From: Deinococcus aetherius
GTDB lineage: Bacteria; Deinococcota; Deinococci; Deinococcales; Deinococcaceae
DNA length: 64,000 bases
NCBI RefSeq assembly: GCF_025997855.1
Contig: NZ_AP026560.1
Coordinates: 545,501-609,500 of the forward strand
Direction: 5' to 3'
Part shown: piece after piece, positions 1-10,652 of the stretch
Layout: every line of letters begins with the position of its first letter
Position numbering within the stretch: position 1 is the first letter of the stretch
The notes under the pieces: generated by a model
Database searches by the model: none
What the model was told of the DNA's origin: nothing
What the model saw: the letters and a program-made list of their open reading frames with translations, nothing else
Program-made: the position numbers and the translations under genes

Positions 1-150
<150 letters not shown>

Positions 151-157
151 GGGCGGC

Positions 158-163
158 ATTATC
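158..163 (-). promoter_or_regulatory. clpP -10 element (leaderless)
   Basis: GATAAT on the minus strand, 7 nt before the clpP ATG. This spacing puts the transcription start at or next to the start codon. Confidence 0.5.
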
Positions 164-266
164 GCACGGGGTTGCCGGTGGAAGGTAGGCAAGGCTGCGC
201 TGGGGGGAGAGGGGGGCTGTGCTGGGGGGCGGCTGAACGGTCTTGGAGAGGTGAGCACCAAAAGTT

Positions 267-409
267 CCTCCCCCTTGAGGGGGGAGGTTAGGAGGGGGTG
301 GGCAGGCATAGCGTCCCAAGGCCAGTTGGAATGTCCAGGCAGCCCTCTTCCCGCTGCGCCGCAGGTCGTCTGCGGTTCACCCCCTCCCGGCCTCCCCCCT
401 CAAGGGGGA
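267..409. repeat. Inverted pair of REP-like palindromes (REPIN/MITE-like)
   Basis: The 350-bp gap between clpP and rnj holds two copies of a palindromic unit. Unit 1 (267-300) has the core CCTCCCCCTTGAGGGG and a tail ending GGAGGGGGTG. Unit 2 (375-409) is the same unit reversed, beginning GTTCACCCCCTCC and ending CTCAAGGGGG. They enclose about 74 bp without an obvious gene. The same unit flanks the DUF559 gene near 56.4-56.9 kb, there in the opposite relative order. Nothing else was recognised in this gap. Confidence 0.75.
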
Positions 410-508
410 CTCGCAGAGCTGCGCAGCAGAGGAGTAAAGAGCCCGTCCACCAGGCCAAAAGCAGAGGGCCGGAGCTTCCCTCACCCCGGCCCCTCCTCTC
501 TGTCCTGC

Positions 509-2197
<1,689 letters not shown>

Positions 2198-2567
2198 GTG
2201 GGTCTATGCTCCGGCGCACGGTCGCCTCCTGCCCCTGGTCGGGCCCTTCTTCGTTGGGGAGGATGTTCCGCTGGGAAGTTCCGTTGGGAAAAGGGGGCGG
2301 GTGCGGTTTTGAATGATGCGGCCACGCGGGAGGGCGCGGCCCGGGAAAGACGGATTGTGTCGCCCAGCTCGCAGGGAGCCACGGCGCAGTGGGCACAGCC
2401 TAGCACAGGGGTCCGCGCCGCCGCTGCCCCCGAGGAACGATTGGGGAGACCCGCGAAAGCGACACGCCTGGGGAAAGAGGCCGCCGGGAAGACGCTCCAG
2501 CAGGGCGTTTTCCTGCCCCAACCTTGGGGCCTGCGCGTCTGTGGCGTGAAGTGCGGGTGAAGGCGGG
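2198..2567. other. Intergenic region between divergent rnj and drrA
   Basis: About 380 bp between two divergent genes. The only regulatory signal I can support is the drrA -10 box at its right end. The rest shows no convincing ORF, RNA gene or repeat. Confidence 0.4.
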
Positions 2568-2573
2568 TATCAT
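2568..2573 (+). promoter_or_regulatory. drrA -10 element (leaderless)
   Basis: TATCAT followed by 6 nt and then the GTG start of drrA. No Shine-Dalgarno sequence stands at a usable distance. Confidence 0.55.
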
Positions 2574-2579
2574 GAACGC

Positions 2580-3245
<666 letters not shown>

Positions 3246-3317
3246 GGGGACGCCCCGCGCGGACGTCTGGAACTTCACATTCGTGTGCCTGGTGACGGCA
3301 GTGTCATCGTTCCTGAG

Positions 3318-3323
3318 TATCAT
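3318..3323 (+). promoter_or_regulatory. -10 element upstream of the small ORF/response regulator pair
   Basis: TATCAT, then 6 nt, then GTG at 3330. The geometry is the same as for drrA. Confidence 0.5.
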
Positions 3324-3329
3324 GAAGCC

Positions 3330-3431
3330 GTGTTGACGATGTTTGGGGGCAGGCGGCGTCCCGGGGGAAGCGCGGAGAACCGTGCCGGAGGGTCGCCAGC
3401 CGTCCTGTTTTGTGCCGGGGGTCGCACGTGA
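3330..3431 (+). CDS. Putative leaderless 33-aa leader peptide
   Basis: A 33-codon ORF starting with GTG 6 nt behind a TATCAT box. Its TGA overlaps the GTG of the next gene (GTGA at 3428-3431). The product (begins MLTMFGGRRRPGG) is basic and Gly-rich and resembles nothing I recognise. Its likely role is to carry ribosomes from a leaderless transcript into the response regulator by coupled termination and re-initiation. This is inferred from geometry alone; the same layout occurs before dnaX and before the phosphoesterase at 48.2 kb. Confidence 0.4.
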   Translation: MLTMFGGRRRPGGSAENRAGGSPAVLFCAGGRT

Positions 3432-3898
3432 CCTCCCCGCATGCGGCCGAGGCCGGTCCCCCCGCCCGGCCCAGAATCGAAATCCTGCTGGTGGAGGACA
3501 GCGAGCCCGACGTGCTGCTGACCCAGGAGGCCTTCGAGGGCGCGCGGGTGCCCAACCAGGTGCATGTCGTGCGCGACGGGGTCGAGGCCCTGCGCTTCCT
3601 GCGCCGCGAGGGCGAGTACGCCTCCTCCCCGCGCCCCGACGTGATCTTGCTCGACATCAACATGCCGCGCAAGAACGGGTTGGAGGTGCTCGGCGAGATC
3701 AAGGCGGACCCTGCTCTCGGCAGCATCCCGGTCGTGATGCTCACCACCAGCCAGGCGGAGGAGGACGTGCGCAACTCCTACGCGCAGCACGCGAGCGGTT
3801 ACGTGGTCAAGCCGGTCGGCTTCGAGAACTTCCTGAATGCCATTCGCGCCTTCGAGGACTTCTGGATGACCTTCGTGCGCTTCCCGCCCCGCGCGTAG
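3428..3898 (+). CDS. Single-domain response regulator (Rcp1/CheY-like)
   Basis: A 156-aa protein made of one receiver domain, with no output domain. It shows the acidic residues in ILLVEDSEPD, the phosphoacceptor Asp (about residue 76) in VILLDINMPRKNGLE, VVMLTTSQ, and the conserved Lys in SGYVVKPVGF. The insertion between strands 2 and 3 (RREGEYASSPRP) and the C-terminal FEDFW are typical of Rcp1-type regulators that receive phosphate from phytochrome or other hybrid kinases. No kinase gene is nearby. The GTG at 3428 has a G-rich Shine-Dalgarno-like stretch ahead of it and overlaps the stop of the small upstream ORF. Confidence 0.88.
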   Translation: MTSPHAAEAGPPARPRIEILLVEDSEPDVLLTQEAFEGARVPNQVHVVRDGVEALRFLRREGEYASSPRPDVILLDINMPRKNGLEVLGEIKADPALGSIPVVMLTTSQAEEDVRNSYAQHASGYVVKPVGFENFLNAIRAFEDFWMTFVRFPPRA

Positions 3899-3940
3899 GG
3901 TGGTCACCGCTCCCCCGCCGTGCCCTCAGGGCAAAGAGAT

Positions 3941-3974
3941 GTCCCCCGACCGCCAGAGGCCGGGGGACAGTTTT
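3941..3974 (+). terminator. Rho-independent terminator after the response regulator
   Basis: An 8-bp perfect stem (GTCCCCCG at 3941-3948 with CGGGGGAC at 3961-3968) followed by AGTTTT. It lies between convergent genes. Confidence 0.7.
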
Positions 3975-3996
3975 GAACGGAGCTGAACGGGGGGCG

Positions 3997-4473
3997 TCAG
4001 CGGCGGTCGCTGGTGCCGGTGTAGCTCGTGCCGGCCGTCGTGGTCGTGGTCACGACGCGCTCGGGGCGACGGTTGCGGCCCGCCAGCCCGAGGAGGCCCA
4101 GCAACCCGAGCAGGCCCCAGGGGAACTCGCGGGTGTCGGCCGTGCCGTTGTTGTTGGTGTCGACCACACCGTCGCCGTTGGGATCCACCGCGTTGCTCAC
4201 GCTCTCGGTGGCGTTGTCCACGGCGTTGCCTGCTGCGTCCGTCGCGTTGTCCACGGCCGTGCCCGTCGCGGCGGCGGCGTCTTGAACCGCGTCGCCCGCA
4301 GCGGAGGCGGCATTGTCCACGGCCTCGCCCGCCTGCTCGGCGGCGCCGTCTCCCGCGTCGGTGCCGGTCGAGGTGCTCGTGTCCTGCACCTGCACGTAGG
4401 TGGGGTTCGGCGCGGCGGCGAGGGCGGTGGGGGCAGCGAAGATCAGGGTGAGCGTCAGCAGGGTCTTGTTCAT
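3997..4473 (-). CDS. Secreted WGxxGxxG-type protein with Ala/Asp-rich repeats
   Basis: A 158-aa exported protein. Residues 1-20 (MNKTLLTLTLIFAAPTALAA) are a clear signal peptide. The middle is a low-complexity acidic region with repeated short units such as AVDNATDAAGNAVDNA. A DxDxDG-like stretch follows (DPNGDGVVDTNNNGTADT), which could bind calcium. The C-terminus has WGLLGLLGLLGLAGRNRR, a WGxxGxxG hydrophobic helix followed by basic residues, the form of a C-terminal envelope-sorting tail. The ATG at 4473 is preferred over longer upstream options, because GGAG lies just before it and the signal peptide begins there. Function is unknown. Confidence 0.75.
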   Translation of the reverse strand: MNKTLLTLTLIFAAPTALAAAPNPTYVQVQDTSTSTGTDAGDGAAEQAGEAVDNAASAAGDAVQDAAAATGTAVDNATDAAGNAVDNATESVSNAVDPNGDGVVDTNNNGTADTREFPWGLLGLLGLLGLAGRNRRPERVVTTTTTAGTSYTGTSDRR

Positions 4474-4594
4474 GGAAGTCTCCTTGGGTGTACCGTCCGG
4501 GAGGCAGCTTGCGCAGCCGCCTTGCAGTGCACCACATGCTGAGGGACCCACCCCGGGTGCGGCTGAGCCCCGCCTCCATAAGTTCTTTAGACGC

Positions 4595-5170
4595 TCAGGG
4601 CGTCACTTCCGCTCCGGAACTCGCGGACGCCACGTCCGGCCCCAGTTCCTGCACCGCCCGCAGGACGTTGCCGAGGTGAGTGTCCAGGTCCACGCCGAGT
4701 TCCCGCGCCCCCTGTTCCACCTCCTCGCGGTTGACGCCCGCCGCGAAGGCGCGGTTGCGGAACCTCTTTTTCAGACTGCTCAGTTCGACCGCCCGCACGT
4801 CCCTGTCGGGGCGGATCAGGGCCGCCGCCTGCACCAGCCCGGTGAGTTCGTCCACGGCGAAGAGGGTTTTCGCCAGCCGTGTCTCGCGCGGGGTGCCGGT
4901 GTACGTCGCGTGACCCAGGATCGCCTCCAGAACCTCGGGCGGCGTGTCGGTGTGGTCACGCAGGAAGGCGACGCCCCAGGTCGGATGCTCCCCCGGGTGC
5001 GCCTCGTAGTCGAAGTCGTGGAGCAGGCCCGTCACCGCGTAGAGGTCCTCGTCCTCGCCCCAGTGGCGGGCGTACCAGCGCATCGCGGCCTCCACGTTGA
5101 GCATGTGTCGCCGCAGGGATTCGGAGGGGGTGTGTTCCAGCATCAGGGCGTAGGCCTGCTCGCGGTTCAT
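4595..5170 (-). CDS. HD-domain hydrolase
   Basis: A 191-aa metal-dependent HD-domain phosphohydrolase homologue. The metal ligands are visible as H in LRRHMLNVEAAMRWYA, the HD pair in TGLLHDFDYE, H in AILGHATYTG and the late Asp in LFAVDELTGL. The length matches single-domain HDIG proteins that hydrolyse nucleotides or of unknown substrate. Nothing in the context (a secreted protein downstream, an HNH nuclease upstream) fixes the substrate. Confidence 0.85.
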   Translation of the reverse strand: MNREQAYALMLEHTPSESLRRHMLNVEAAMRWYARHWGEDEDLYAVTGLLHDFDYEAHPGEHPTWGVAFLRDHTDTPPEVLEAILGHATYTGTPRETRLAKTLFAVDELTGLVQAAALIRPDRDVRAVELSSLKKRFRNRAFAAGVNREEVEQGARELGVDLDTHLGNVLRAVQELGPDVASASSGAEVTP

Positions 5171-5175
5171 GCCGC

Positions 5176-5181
5176 AGTCTA
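5176..5181 (-). promoter_or_regulatory. -10 element of the HD-domain gene
   Basis: TAGACT on the minus strand, 5 nt before the ATG at 5170. This fits a leaderless or nearly leaderless mRNA. Confidence 0.45.
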
Positions 5182-5195
5182 GGGGGTGAGCGGCA

Positions 5196-5231
5196 TGAAA
5201 AGAGGGGCGGGCACCTCTTCCCGCCCGCCCC
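5196..5231 (-). terminator. Terminator of the HNH nuclease gene
   Basis: A 9-bp perfect stem (GGGGCGGGC at 204-212 of kb 5 with GCCCGCCCC at 223-231). Read on the minus strand, it is followed by TCTTTTC. Confidence 0.65.
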
Positions 5232-5248
5232 TTCTGCGTCCCACAGGC

Positions 5249-5773
5249 TCAGCCCCGGTCGTGGATGTACTTGGCCCACTCGTCTTGCCAGTGGGCGAAC
5301 TGGCCGTGGGCGTACACGCCGAAGGTGGGGGCGCGGGGGCGGGTGCGCAGCGGCATTCCGGCCTCGTCGGGGGTGCGGTTGCCCTTGCGCTGGTTGCAGC
5401 CCCGGCAGGCGGTGACCACGTTCTCCCAGCCGTGGCGCCCGCCGCGCGAGCGGGGCAGGACGTGGTCGAGGGTGAGGTCTTCCGGCGCCCCGCAGTACTG
5501 GCAGGCGAAGGTGTCGCGCCTGAGGACGTTGCGGCGGTTGAAGGGGACCGGGTGGACGCGCGGGCGGCGGACGTAGCGCCGCAGCCGGATCACGCTGGGC
5601 ACCCGCAGCACCGTGGACGGGGAGCGCACCACGTCGTCGCTCGCCTCCAGCACCTCGGCGACCCCGTACTGGACGAGCGTGATCGCGCGCTTGGCGCTCG
5701 TCACGTGCAGGGGCTCGTACGACGCGTTCAGGACAAGGACACGTGGGGCGTTCAGGTCCGCCGCCACGCGCAT
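5249..5773 (-). CDS. HNH endonuclease
   Basis: A 174-aa HNH-family nuclease of the short chromosomal type found widely in bacteria. The zinc knuckle is CQYC at about residues 91-94 and CRGC at 123-126. Between them lies the catalytic ThDH-type stretch LTLDHVLPRSRGG with His104, and the downstream Asn in GWENVVTACRG. The N-terminus (VLVLNASYEPLHVTSAKRAI) is the usual lead-in of this subgroup. The ATG at 5773 has AGGAGG 8 nt upstream. A longer in-frame ATG at 5824 would add 17 residues and has no such signal. Biological role is unknown. Confidence 0.87.
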   Translation of the reverse strand: MRVAADLNAPRVLVLNASYEPLHVTSAKRAITLVQYGVAEVLEASDDVVRSPSTVLRVPSVIRLRRYVRRPRVHPVPFNRRNVLRRDTFACQYCGAPEDLTLDHVLPRSRGGRHGWENVVTACRGCNQRKGNRTPDEAGMPLRTRPRAPTFGVYAHGQFAHWQDEWAKYIHDRG

Positions 5774-5886
5774 CCCGCGCGCCTCCTCTCTGGTCACGCT
5801 CGTTCCGGGGTTCACGCCGCGCATTCTAGAGCGCCGCCGTGAAGGGAATGTTGCGCCGAGTGGCTTAGAAAGCCGTAAGACCGAGC

Positions 5887-6564
5887 TTACCCGCGCGCCC
5901 CCAGCCCCGCCAGCGCCCGCCCCGCCTCCCCCCGCACGAACTCCAGCGCCCCGTCCGCCACGTACTGCACGGCGAGCGCGCCCAGCAGCACGCCGAGCAC
6001 CCGCGTCACCACATGCACGCCCGTCAGACCGATCACCCGCGCGATCTGACCGCTCAGGCGCAGCGCGAGGTAACACAGCAGCAAGACTCCGAACGTAACG
6101 AACAAGACCGCCGCGAGCAGGGGCACGCTGCCGTGGGCGTCCCCGGCGAGGATCATGATGCTCGCCAGGGTGCCCGGCCCCGCGATGAGCGGGATGGCGA
6201 GGGGGAAGACGCTGATGTCGGGGCGGTCCTGCGCCTCGCGCTCCTCGTCGGGGTTCTCGCGGCTGCCGCTGGGGCGGGCGAACACCATGTCGAGAGCGAT
6301 GAGAAAGAGCAGGATGCCCCCCGCCACCCGGAAGGCGCTGAGGCTGATTCCCAGGTGCTCCAGCAGCGCCCGCCCGAACAGCGCGAAGGCGAGGATGATC
6401 CCGCCCGCCACCAGCGTCGCCTTGACCGCCACCCGCCGCCGCTCGAAGCTCGGGCGGTTCCCGGCCAGCCCCAGGAAGATGGGCGCCAGGCCGACGGGGT
6501 CCATGACCACCAGCATGGTGAGGAAGGTCTGGAGGCTGAGGCTGGAGAGTTCGGCCACGTTCAC
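5887..6564 (-). CDS. MarC-family integral membrane protein
   Basis: A 225-aa membrane protein with about six hydrophobic segments. It has the MarC/UPF0056 hallmarks [15 protein letters not shown] near the N-terminus and [19 protein letters not shown] after a charged loop (about residues 100-115). Members are inner-membrane proteins of unknown transport role. The GTG at 6564 is preceded by TAGGCT with 7-nt spacing, so translation is probably leaderless. Confidence 0.9.
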   Translation of the reverse strand: MNVAELSSLSLQTFLTMLVVMDPVGLAPIFLGLAGNRPSFERRRVAVKATLVAGGIILAFALFGRALLEHLGISLSAFRVAGGILLFLIALDMVFARPSGSRENPDEEREAQDRPDISVFPLAIPLIAGPGTLASIMILAGDAHGSVPLLAAVLFVTFGVLLLCYLALRLSGQIARVIGLTGVHVVTRVLGVLLGALAVQYVADGALEFVRGEAGRALAGLGARG

Positions 6565-6571
6565 ACCAGTC

Positions 6572-6577
6572 AGCCTA
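6572..6577 (-). promoter_or_regulatory. marC-like gene -10 element (leaderless)
   Basis: TAGGCT on the minus strand, 7 nt ahead of the GTG at 6564. Confidence 0.5.
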
Positions 6578-6619
6578 CCCGCTCCCCCGCCCCCAGGCCT
6601 TCCCGGAAGTCCCCTGCCC

Positions 6620-7276
6620 TCAGCGCAGGACGTTCACCGTCAGCACGCCGTCCGCCGTGTACGTCTGCCCGCCGCGCTTCTGGGTGGCCCGCACCCCCAC
6701 CGTGTAGGTGTTCGGCGGCGTGCCCGGGGCCACTGCCAGACGCAGCGGCACGCTCTCGCCCGCCTGCGCCTGGCGGTCGGGCAGGGTGAGGGTGATCCCC
6801 GGCGCACTGCTCTGGGTGCTCAGCCGGAACTCGCCGGGGTGCGTCTGCCGGGTGTAGCCGCCCACCCGCGCGGTGAAGTCGAGTGTTTTCCCGGCCCGCA
6901 CGTTGAGTTCGGAAACCGACTTGCCACCCGAGGCCGGGGTGACCACCACATAGCCGCCCGCGCACCCGGTCCCGCGCAGCACCCCGATGTCCCGCGCCCC
7001 CACCGCCAGCGCCGGGAGGAAGGACGCCACCACCAGCCCCAGCCCCAGGGCCACCCGCCGGGGCCGCGCCCAGTTCGACGCGGTGAAGGCGAGGCCCCCC
7101 GGCCCCAGCAGCAGCGGCGCGAGCAGGGCCAGGGTGGTCCGCCCCTCGCACGGCCCAGAGAGCAGCGCGAGCCCGGCTGCCCGCACGAGCAGGAACACCC
7201 CGACGCCGAGCCCCCACCCCAGCAGGAAGGCGGCCAGGGGAGACGAGGGCCAGGCGCGGCGGGCGGACGCGATCAT
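6620..7276 (-). CDS. Hypothetical membrane-anchored protein with Ig-like C-terminal domain
   Basis: A 218-aa protein that I cannot assign to a named family. Residues 1-95 carry about three transmembrane segments ([51 protein letters not shown]). From about 110 to 218 it becomes a beta-rich outside domain with Ig/Big-like features ([17 protein letters not shown], then [18 protein letters not shown] and [14 protein letters not shown]). A Cys in [10 protein letters not shown] precedes this domain. It lies 10 nt downstream of the large DUF2339-type gene on the same strand but has its own leaderless-type promoter. Confidence 0.6.
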   Translation of the reverse strand: MIASARRAWPSSPLAAFLLGWGLGVGVFLLVRAAGLALLSGPCEGRTTLALLAPLLLGPGGLAFTASNWARPRRVALGLGLVVASFLPALAVGARDIGVLRGTGCAGGYVVVTPASGGKSVSELNVRAGKTLDFTARVGGYTRQTHPGEFRLSTQSSAPGITLTLPDRQAQAGESVPLRLAVAPGTPPNTYTVGVRATQKRGGQTYTADGVLTVNVLR

Positions 7277-7282
7277 GCGGGC

Positions 7283-7288
7283 AGGCTA
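7283..7288 (-). promoter_or_regulatory. -10 element for the gene starting at 7276
   Basis: TAGCCT on the minus strand, then 6 nt, then ATG. The box overlaps the 3' end of the upstream gene, so the downstream gene can be transcribed on its own. Confidence 0.45.
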
Positions 7289-9997
7289 GCGCGGGGGCGG
7301 GGGGACAAAGGGGCCCTCCTCCCCGGGTCCGGGCCGCCCACCCCCGGGCCGGGGCGCCAGGATCGCCACCGCGAGCAGGCTCAGCCCGGTGACGAGCACG
7401 GCGACGCCCACCCCCGCGCCGGGGTTTTCCATCGCGGGCGCGTCGAGCAGGGCTCCCTTGAGCCCCCCCGCCACGACGAGCGTGAGGCCGGTGTCCCAGA
7501 GGGGACGGGCCTCTTCGTCCGTCCCCTGCCGCGCCGCCCGGTGTGTTCCCACACAGGCCCACAGGCCGACCCCCAGCACCGCGAGGCTGGAGATAGCCAG
7601 CCAGGGCCGCAGGGCCTCCACCGACGGGTCCAGCCTCGCCCCGAGGGAGAGCAGGCCCACGAGGAGCAGTGCGGCCAACCAGAGGGCCCGGACGTGGGGC
7701 CGCTGGGGCGCGGCGGTGCTCTGGACGAATCCCCTCAATGTCCGTAGACCGCCCGCCGTGCGGGTGAGGGACCACACGACACCGAGGAGGAGGACGCCCG
7801 GGGCCGGAACCGGGGAGGTCCCCCTCCACACCCCGTCCGCCAGCGCCACGAGCGCGGCGAACAGGCCCAGGCCGAGCCCCACGTCCAGCCGCCCCCACCC
7901 CCACACGAGGCGCAGCGGCACCGTCAGCGCCGCCGCGAGGGCCAGCGCCCCCGGCACGCCGAGCGCGGGGAGCCACGTCACGCAGGTCACGCCCAGCGCG
8001 AGCGCGAGCAGGACGAGCCCGGTGAGTTCGGCGGCCCGGCGCGCCTCCCCACCCCGCCCCGCTGTGCCCAGGAGACTGCCCGCCGAGACGAGGGCCACGA
8101 GGCAGGCGGCCAGCGTGGCCCCACCCGCGCCGTCCGCCGTCACGAGAAGCAGCAGGGCGCCCAGGGCGGCTCCGGGGGCCAGGGCCCAGAAGATCGTCGT
8201 CCGCAAGGCGTCGGTCGTTTCCCCGCCCGCCCGCCGCCACCACAGCCCCCCGGCGAGCGCCGCCGAGGCGGGCGCCAGGAGTTCCACTCCGCCCGGTTGA
8301 AGTGCCGCCACGAGCAGGACGCTGCATCCCCCGGCGAGGAGCGGGGCCGTGAGCCCAGAAACGGGAGGCGTACCGGGAGCCTCCGGGGCCATCTCTCGAC
8401 GCGGGGCGTTCGCCCAGGGGTCCCGCGCGACCCGCAGCGCCCCCAGAAGTCCCACCACCGCCGGGACCGCGCCCAGGAGGGCCGCGTGCCAGGCACTGTC
8501 CAGCCCCATCCCAGACACGCTCGCGCCCCACAGGGCACTCAGCCCCAGGCCCAGGGCCCCGGCCGTCAGCCAGCTCCGGCTGCGGGCGCTCAGGCCCACG
8601 AGGAGCAGGGCGAGCGCGACCCCGCTCAGGGCGGCGGGTTGAGTCCTCGCCCCCAGGAGGCCGAGCACCGCCGCCCCCGCGACCCCCGTGGCGGCGGCGG
8701 TCAGGCTGCCCGCGACCGTGCCCACCAGCAAGGCGCCCGCCTCTTCCGCCGAGTCGCCCAACCTTTGTTTCCAGGCGTGACGGGCGCCCAGCGCGAGGGG
8801 AACCAGCGGGGCGAGGGCGAGTCCCAGGACGAGGAGGTCTTTGTGTCCCCGGGCCGAGAGCGCCGTCCCCACGGCGGCGGCCACGAGCACCTGGGGGCCC
8901 AGGACGGCCCACGCCGCGAGGGCGGGCACCGGGCCTCCCACCTCCCCCCGCTCCCGCCGCCCGAGCAGGGCCAGGGCCGGGGCGAGCGCGAGCACGCCGA
9001 AGGCCAGCCAGGCGAGCAGACTGGGGACGGCTCCGCCGGAGAGCGCCAGCACTTCCTGCGCGAACCTCCCCTCCCGCTCGAACAGCAGCGCCGGGTCCGC
9101 GTGGCTCGCCGACGCGACGGCCCAGCCCCCTGGCACGAGCCCGGCGGCCCCCAGGGTGAGCGCGAGAGCAGTTCGGGGCGGATGCGCCGGTTCCTCGGCG
9201 GGGTCTCCCTGCGCCTCCCGGGCCTGGGCGCTTCCCTGTGAGACGGCCACCCCCGCGAGCAGTAGCACCGCCCCCGCCGCCGGGATGGACGCCTGCCCGA
9301 GGTCGTCCGTCAGCATCCAGGTCGAGAGGCCCGCGCCGAAGACCGCCAGCGCGCCGAGCAGGGGTTCACCCCGCCGCAGCCCGTCCCACAGCAGCCCGGC
9401 GCTGAGCGAGAGCAGCCCCGCCAGCACCACGCCCGGTCCCCAGGCGTCCGGCAGGGCCTGCGCGACACTGCCGAGGCCCAGCGCCATCACCCCGTACCCC
9501 AGCCCGCGCAGCGCCCCCGACACCGGCCACGGCACCCGTCGCGCATTCAGGTACAGCAACGCCCCGAAGGCGAACACCGCGAGCAGCCGGGTCCACCCCG
9601 GTGCCCCCAATTCTCGCAGGGTAAAGGCCAGCCCACCCAGCACGAGCACCCCGCCGATCACGCTGATCCGCGCCCGGCTGTAGATAGGGTCCCACAGGGA
9701 AGGTCCGCGTGGCCGGGCCGGGGAAGGTCCCACCGAGGCGGGCACGTCCTCGGGCCAGACTGGGGGAGGGGGGGCGGTGTCTTCTGCCGGAATGGGTGTC
9801 GTCACGGCGAGGTCGGCCCGGGTAGGCTCAGGGGACGGCCCCCGCAGCTGCGCCAGTTCCGCCCGCAAGGCTTCCTGTCCCTCCCGCAGCCGCCGCAACT
9901 CTGCACGGGCCTCGTCCGCCCGCCGTTCCAGCCGGGCCGCGCGGACGAGCGCCCAGAGGGCGAGCAGCCCCGCCAGCACCACCGCGAGGGTCGTCAC
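7286..9997 (-). CDS. DUF2339-type large polytopic membrane protein
   Basis: A 903-aa predicted membrane protein of the DUF2339 type. An N-terminal helix (AVVLAGLLALWALVRAA) is followed by a coiled-coil-like segment (ERRADEARAELRRLREGQEA, about residues 28-50) and a Pro-rich linker. The core motif DPIYSRARISVIGGVLVLGG begins near residue 103, and more than 20 hydrophobic segments follow to the C-terminus. The function of this family is unknown. The GTG start has GGGAGG just upstream. Confidence 0.8.
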   Translation of the reverse strand: MTTLAVVLAGLLALWALVRAARLERRADEARAELRRLREGQEALRAELAQLRGPSPEPTRADLAVTTPIPAEDTAPPPPVWPEDVPASVGPSPARPRGPSLWDPIYSRARISVIGGVLVLGGLAFTLRELGAPGWTRLLAVFAFGALLYLNARRVPWPVSGALRGLGYGVMALGLGSVAQALPDAWGPGVVLAGLLSLSAGLLWDGLRRGEPLLGALAVFGAGLSTWMLTDDLGQASIPAAGAVLLLAGVAVSQGSAQAREAQGDPAEEPAHPPRTALALTLGAAGLVPGGWAVASASHADPALLFEREGRFAQEVLALSGGAVPSLLAWLAFGVLALAPALALLGRRERGEVGGPVPALAAWAVLGPQVLVAAAVGTALSARGHKDLLVLGLALAPLVPLALGARHAWKQRLGDSAEEAGALLVGTVAGSLTAAATGVAGAAVLGLLGARTQPAALSGVALALLLVGLSARSRSWLTAGALGLGLSALWGASVSGMGLDSAWHAALLGAVPAVVGLLGALRVARDPWANAPRREMAPEAPGTPPVSGLTAPLLAGGCSVLLVAALQPGGVELLAPASAALAGGLWWRRAGGETTDALRTTIFWALAPGAALGALLLLVTADGAGGATLAACLVALVSAGSLLGTAGRGGEARRAAELTGLVLLALALGVTCVTWLPALGVPGALALAAALTVPLRLVWGWGRLDVGLGLGLFAALVALADGVWRGTSPVPAPGVLLLGVVWSLTRTAGGLRTLRGFVQSTAAPQRPHVRALWLAALLLVGLLSLGARLDPSVEALRPWLAISSLAVLGVGLWACVGTHRAARQGTDEEARPLWDTGLTLVVAGGLKGALLDAPAMENPGAGVGVAVLVTGLSLLAVAILAPRPGGGRPGPGEEGPFVPPPPR

Positions 9998-10144
9998 GCC
10001 TCCCGCCCCACCTTCCGCCCATGCCCCGCCGAGACCCCGGTGTCTCCCATGCCCTGCCCCCTTCGCGCGGTGTTGCCCTGGTGTGGATGTTCAGGGCCAC
10101 GGTACTTCGTCCACCTTCCCGGTCGTGGACGGTGGGGACGCGGA

Positions 10145-10174
10145 ACAAGAAAACCCCGCCGCGAGGGACGGGGC
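10145..10174 (-). terminator. Terminator of the Fur-family gene
   Basis: On the minus strand, CCCCG ... CGGGG (169-173 with 154-158 of kb 10) is followed directly by TTTTCTTGTT. Confidence 0.6.
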
Positions 10175-10190
10175 AGGTGGGGAGATGAGT

Positions 10191-10595
10191 TCAGCTCTCA
10201 GCGTTCGGCTGGGGCGTGCAGTCGGGGCACAGGCCCATGAATTCGAGCCTGACCTCGGTGACCTGGAAGCCGGGCGGGAGGGCCGCTACCGGGATGCACG
10301 GCATCGCCTCGGCATCCACGTCGAAGATCGCGCCGCACCCCCGGCAGACCGCGTGGTGGTGGTCCTCGCCCTCGTGCCTGTAGTCGTAGCGGGTGGCCTG
10401 CCCCGCGCGCTCGATGGTCAAGACCACCCCGTCGCGCACCAGCGCGTCGAGCGTGCGGTACACGGTCCCCAGGCTGACGTGCGGCAAGCGCCCCCGCACC
10501 TGCCCGTGAATCCAGGCCGCGTCCGGGTGCTCCCGAGACGCCCGAAGCACCTCGATCACCGCCTGCCGCTGCCGGGTTTGCCGCACCATCGTCAT
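10191..10595 (-). CDS. Fur-family metal-responsive transcriptional regulator (Fur/Mur/PerR type)
   Basis: A 134-aa regulator with the Fur layout. The N-terminal winged helix includes RQRQAVIEVLRAS and VSLGTVYRTLDALVRDG. A C-terminal dimerisation/metal domain carries the His cluster HEGEDHHHAVCRGCG. Structural-zinc cysteines are paired as CRGC and CPDC. D. radiodurans has a Fur homologue (Mur) that controls manganese uptake; whether this one senses Mn, Fe or peroxide cannot be read from sequence alone. The ATG at 10595 follows TATCCT by 6 nt. Confidence 0.92.
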   Translation of the reverse strand: MTMVRQTRQRQAVIEVLRASREHPDAAWIHGQVRGRLPHVSLGTVYRTLDALVRDGVVLTIERAGQATRYDYRHEGEDHHHAVCRGCGAIFDVDAEAMPCIPVAALPPGFQVTEVRLEFMGLCPDCTPQPNAES

Positions 10596-10601
10596 GCCCG
10601 G

Positions 10602-10607
10602 AGGATA
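10602..10607 (-). promoter_or_regulatory. Fur-family gene -10 element (leaderless)
   Basis: TATCCT on the minus strand, then 6 nt, then ATG at 10595. Confidence 0.55.
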
Positions 10608-10652
10608 GCAAAAGGGGTGACGTGGGCCTGACGCGAGCGTCACGGTTGGAAG

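Noticed and set aside
151..159. clpP start at the upstream ATG (159)
   Set aside because: That ATG overlaps the likely -10 box, whereas the ATG at 150 has the 7-nt leaderless spacing and matches the usual ClpP N-terminus.
6570..8912. A 780-codon minus-strand frame through the DUF2339-type gene
   Set aside because: Gly/Arg/Pro-only composition with no domain; it overlaps the hydrophobic DUF2339-type frame that has clear TM periodicity.
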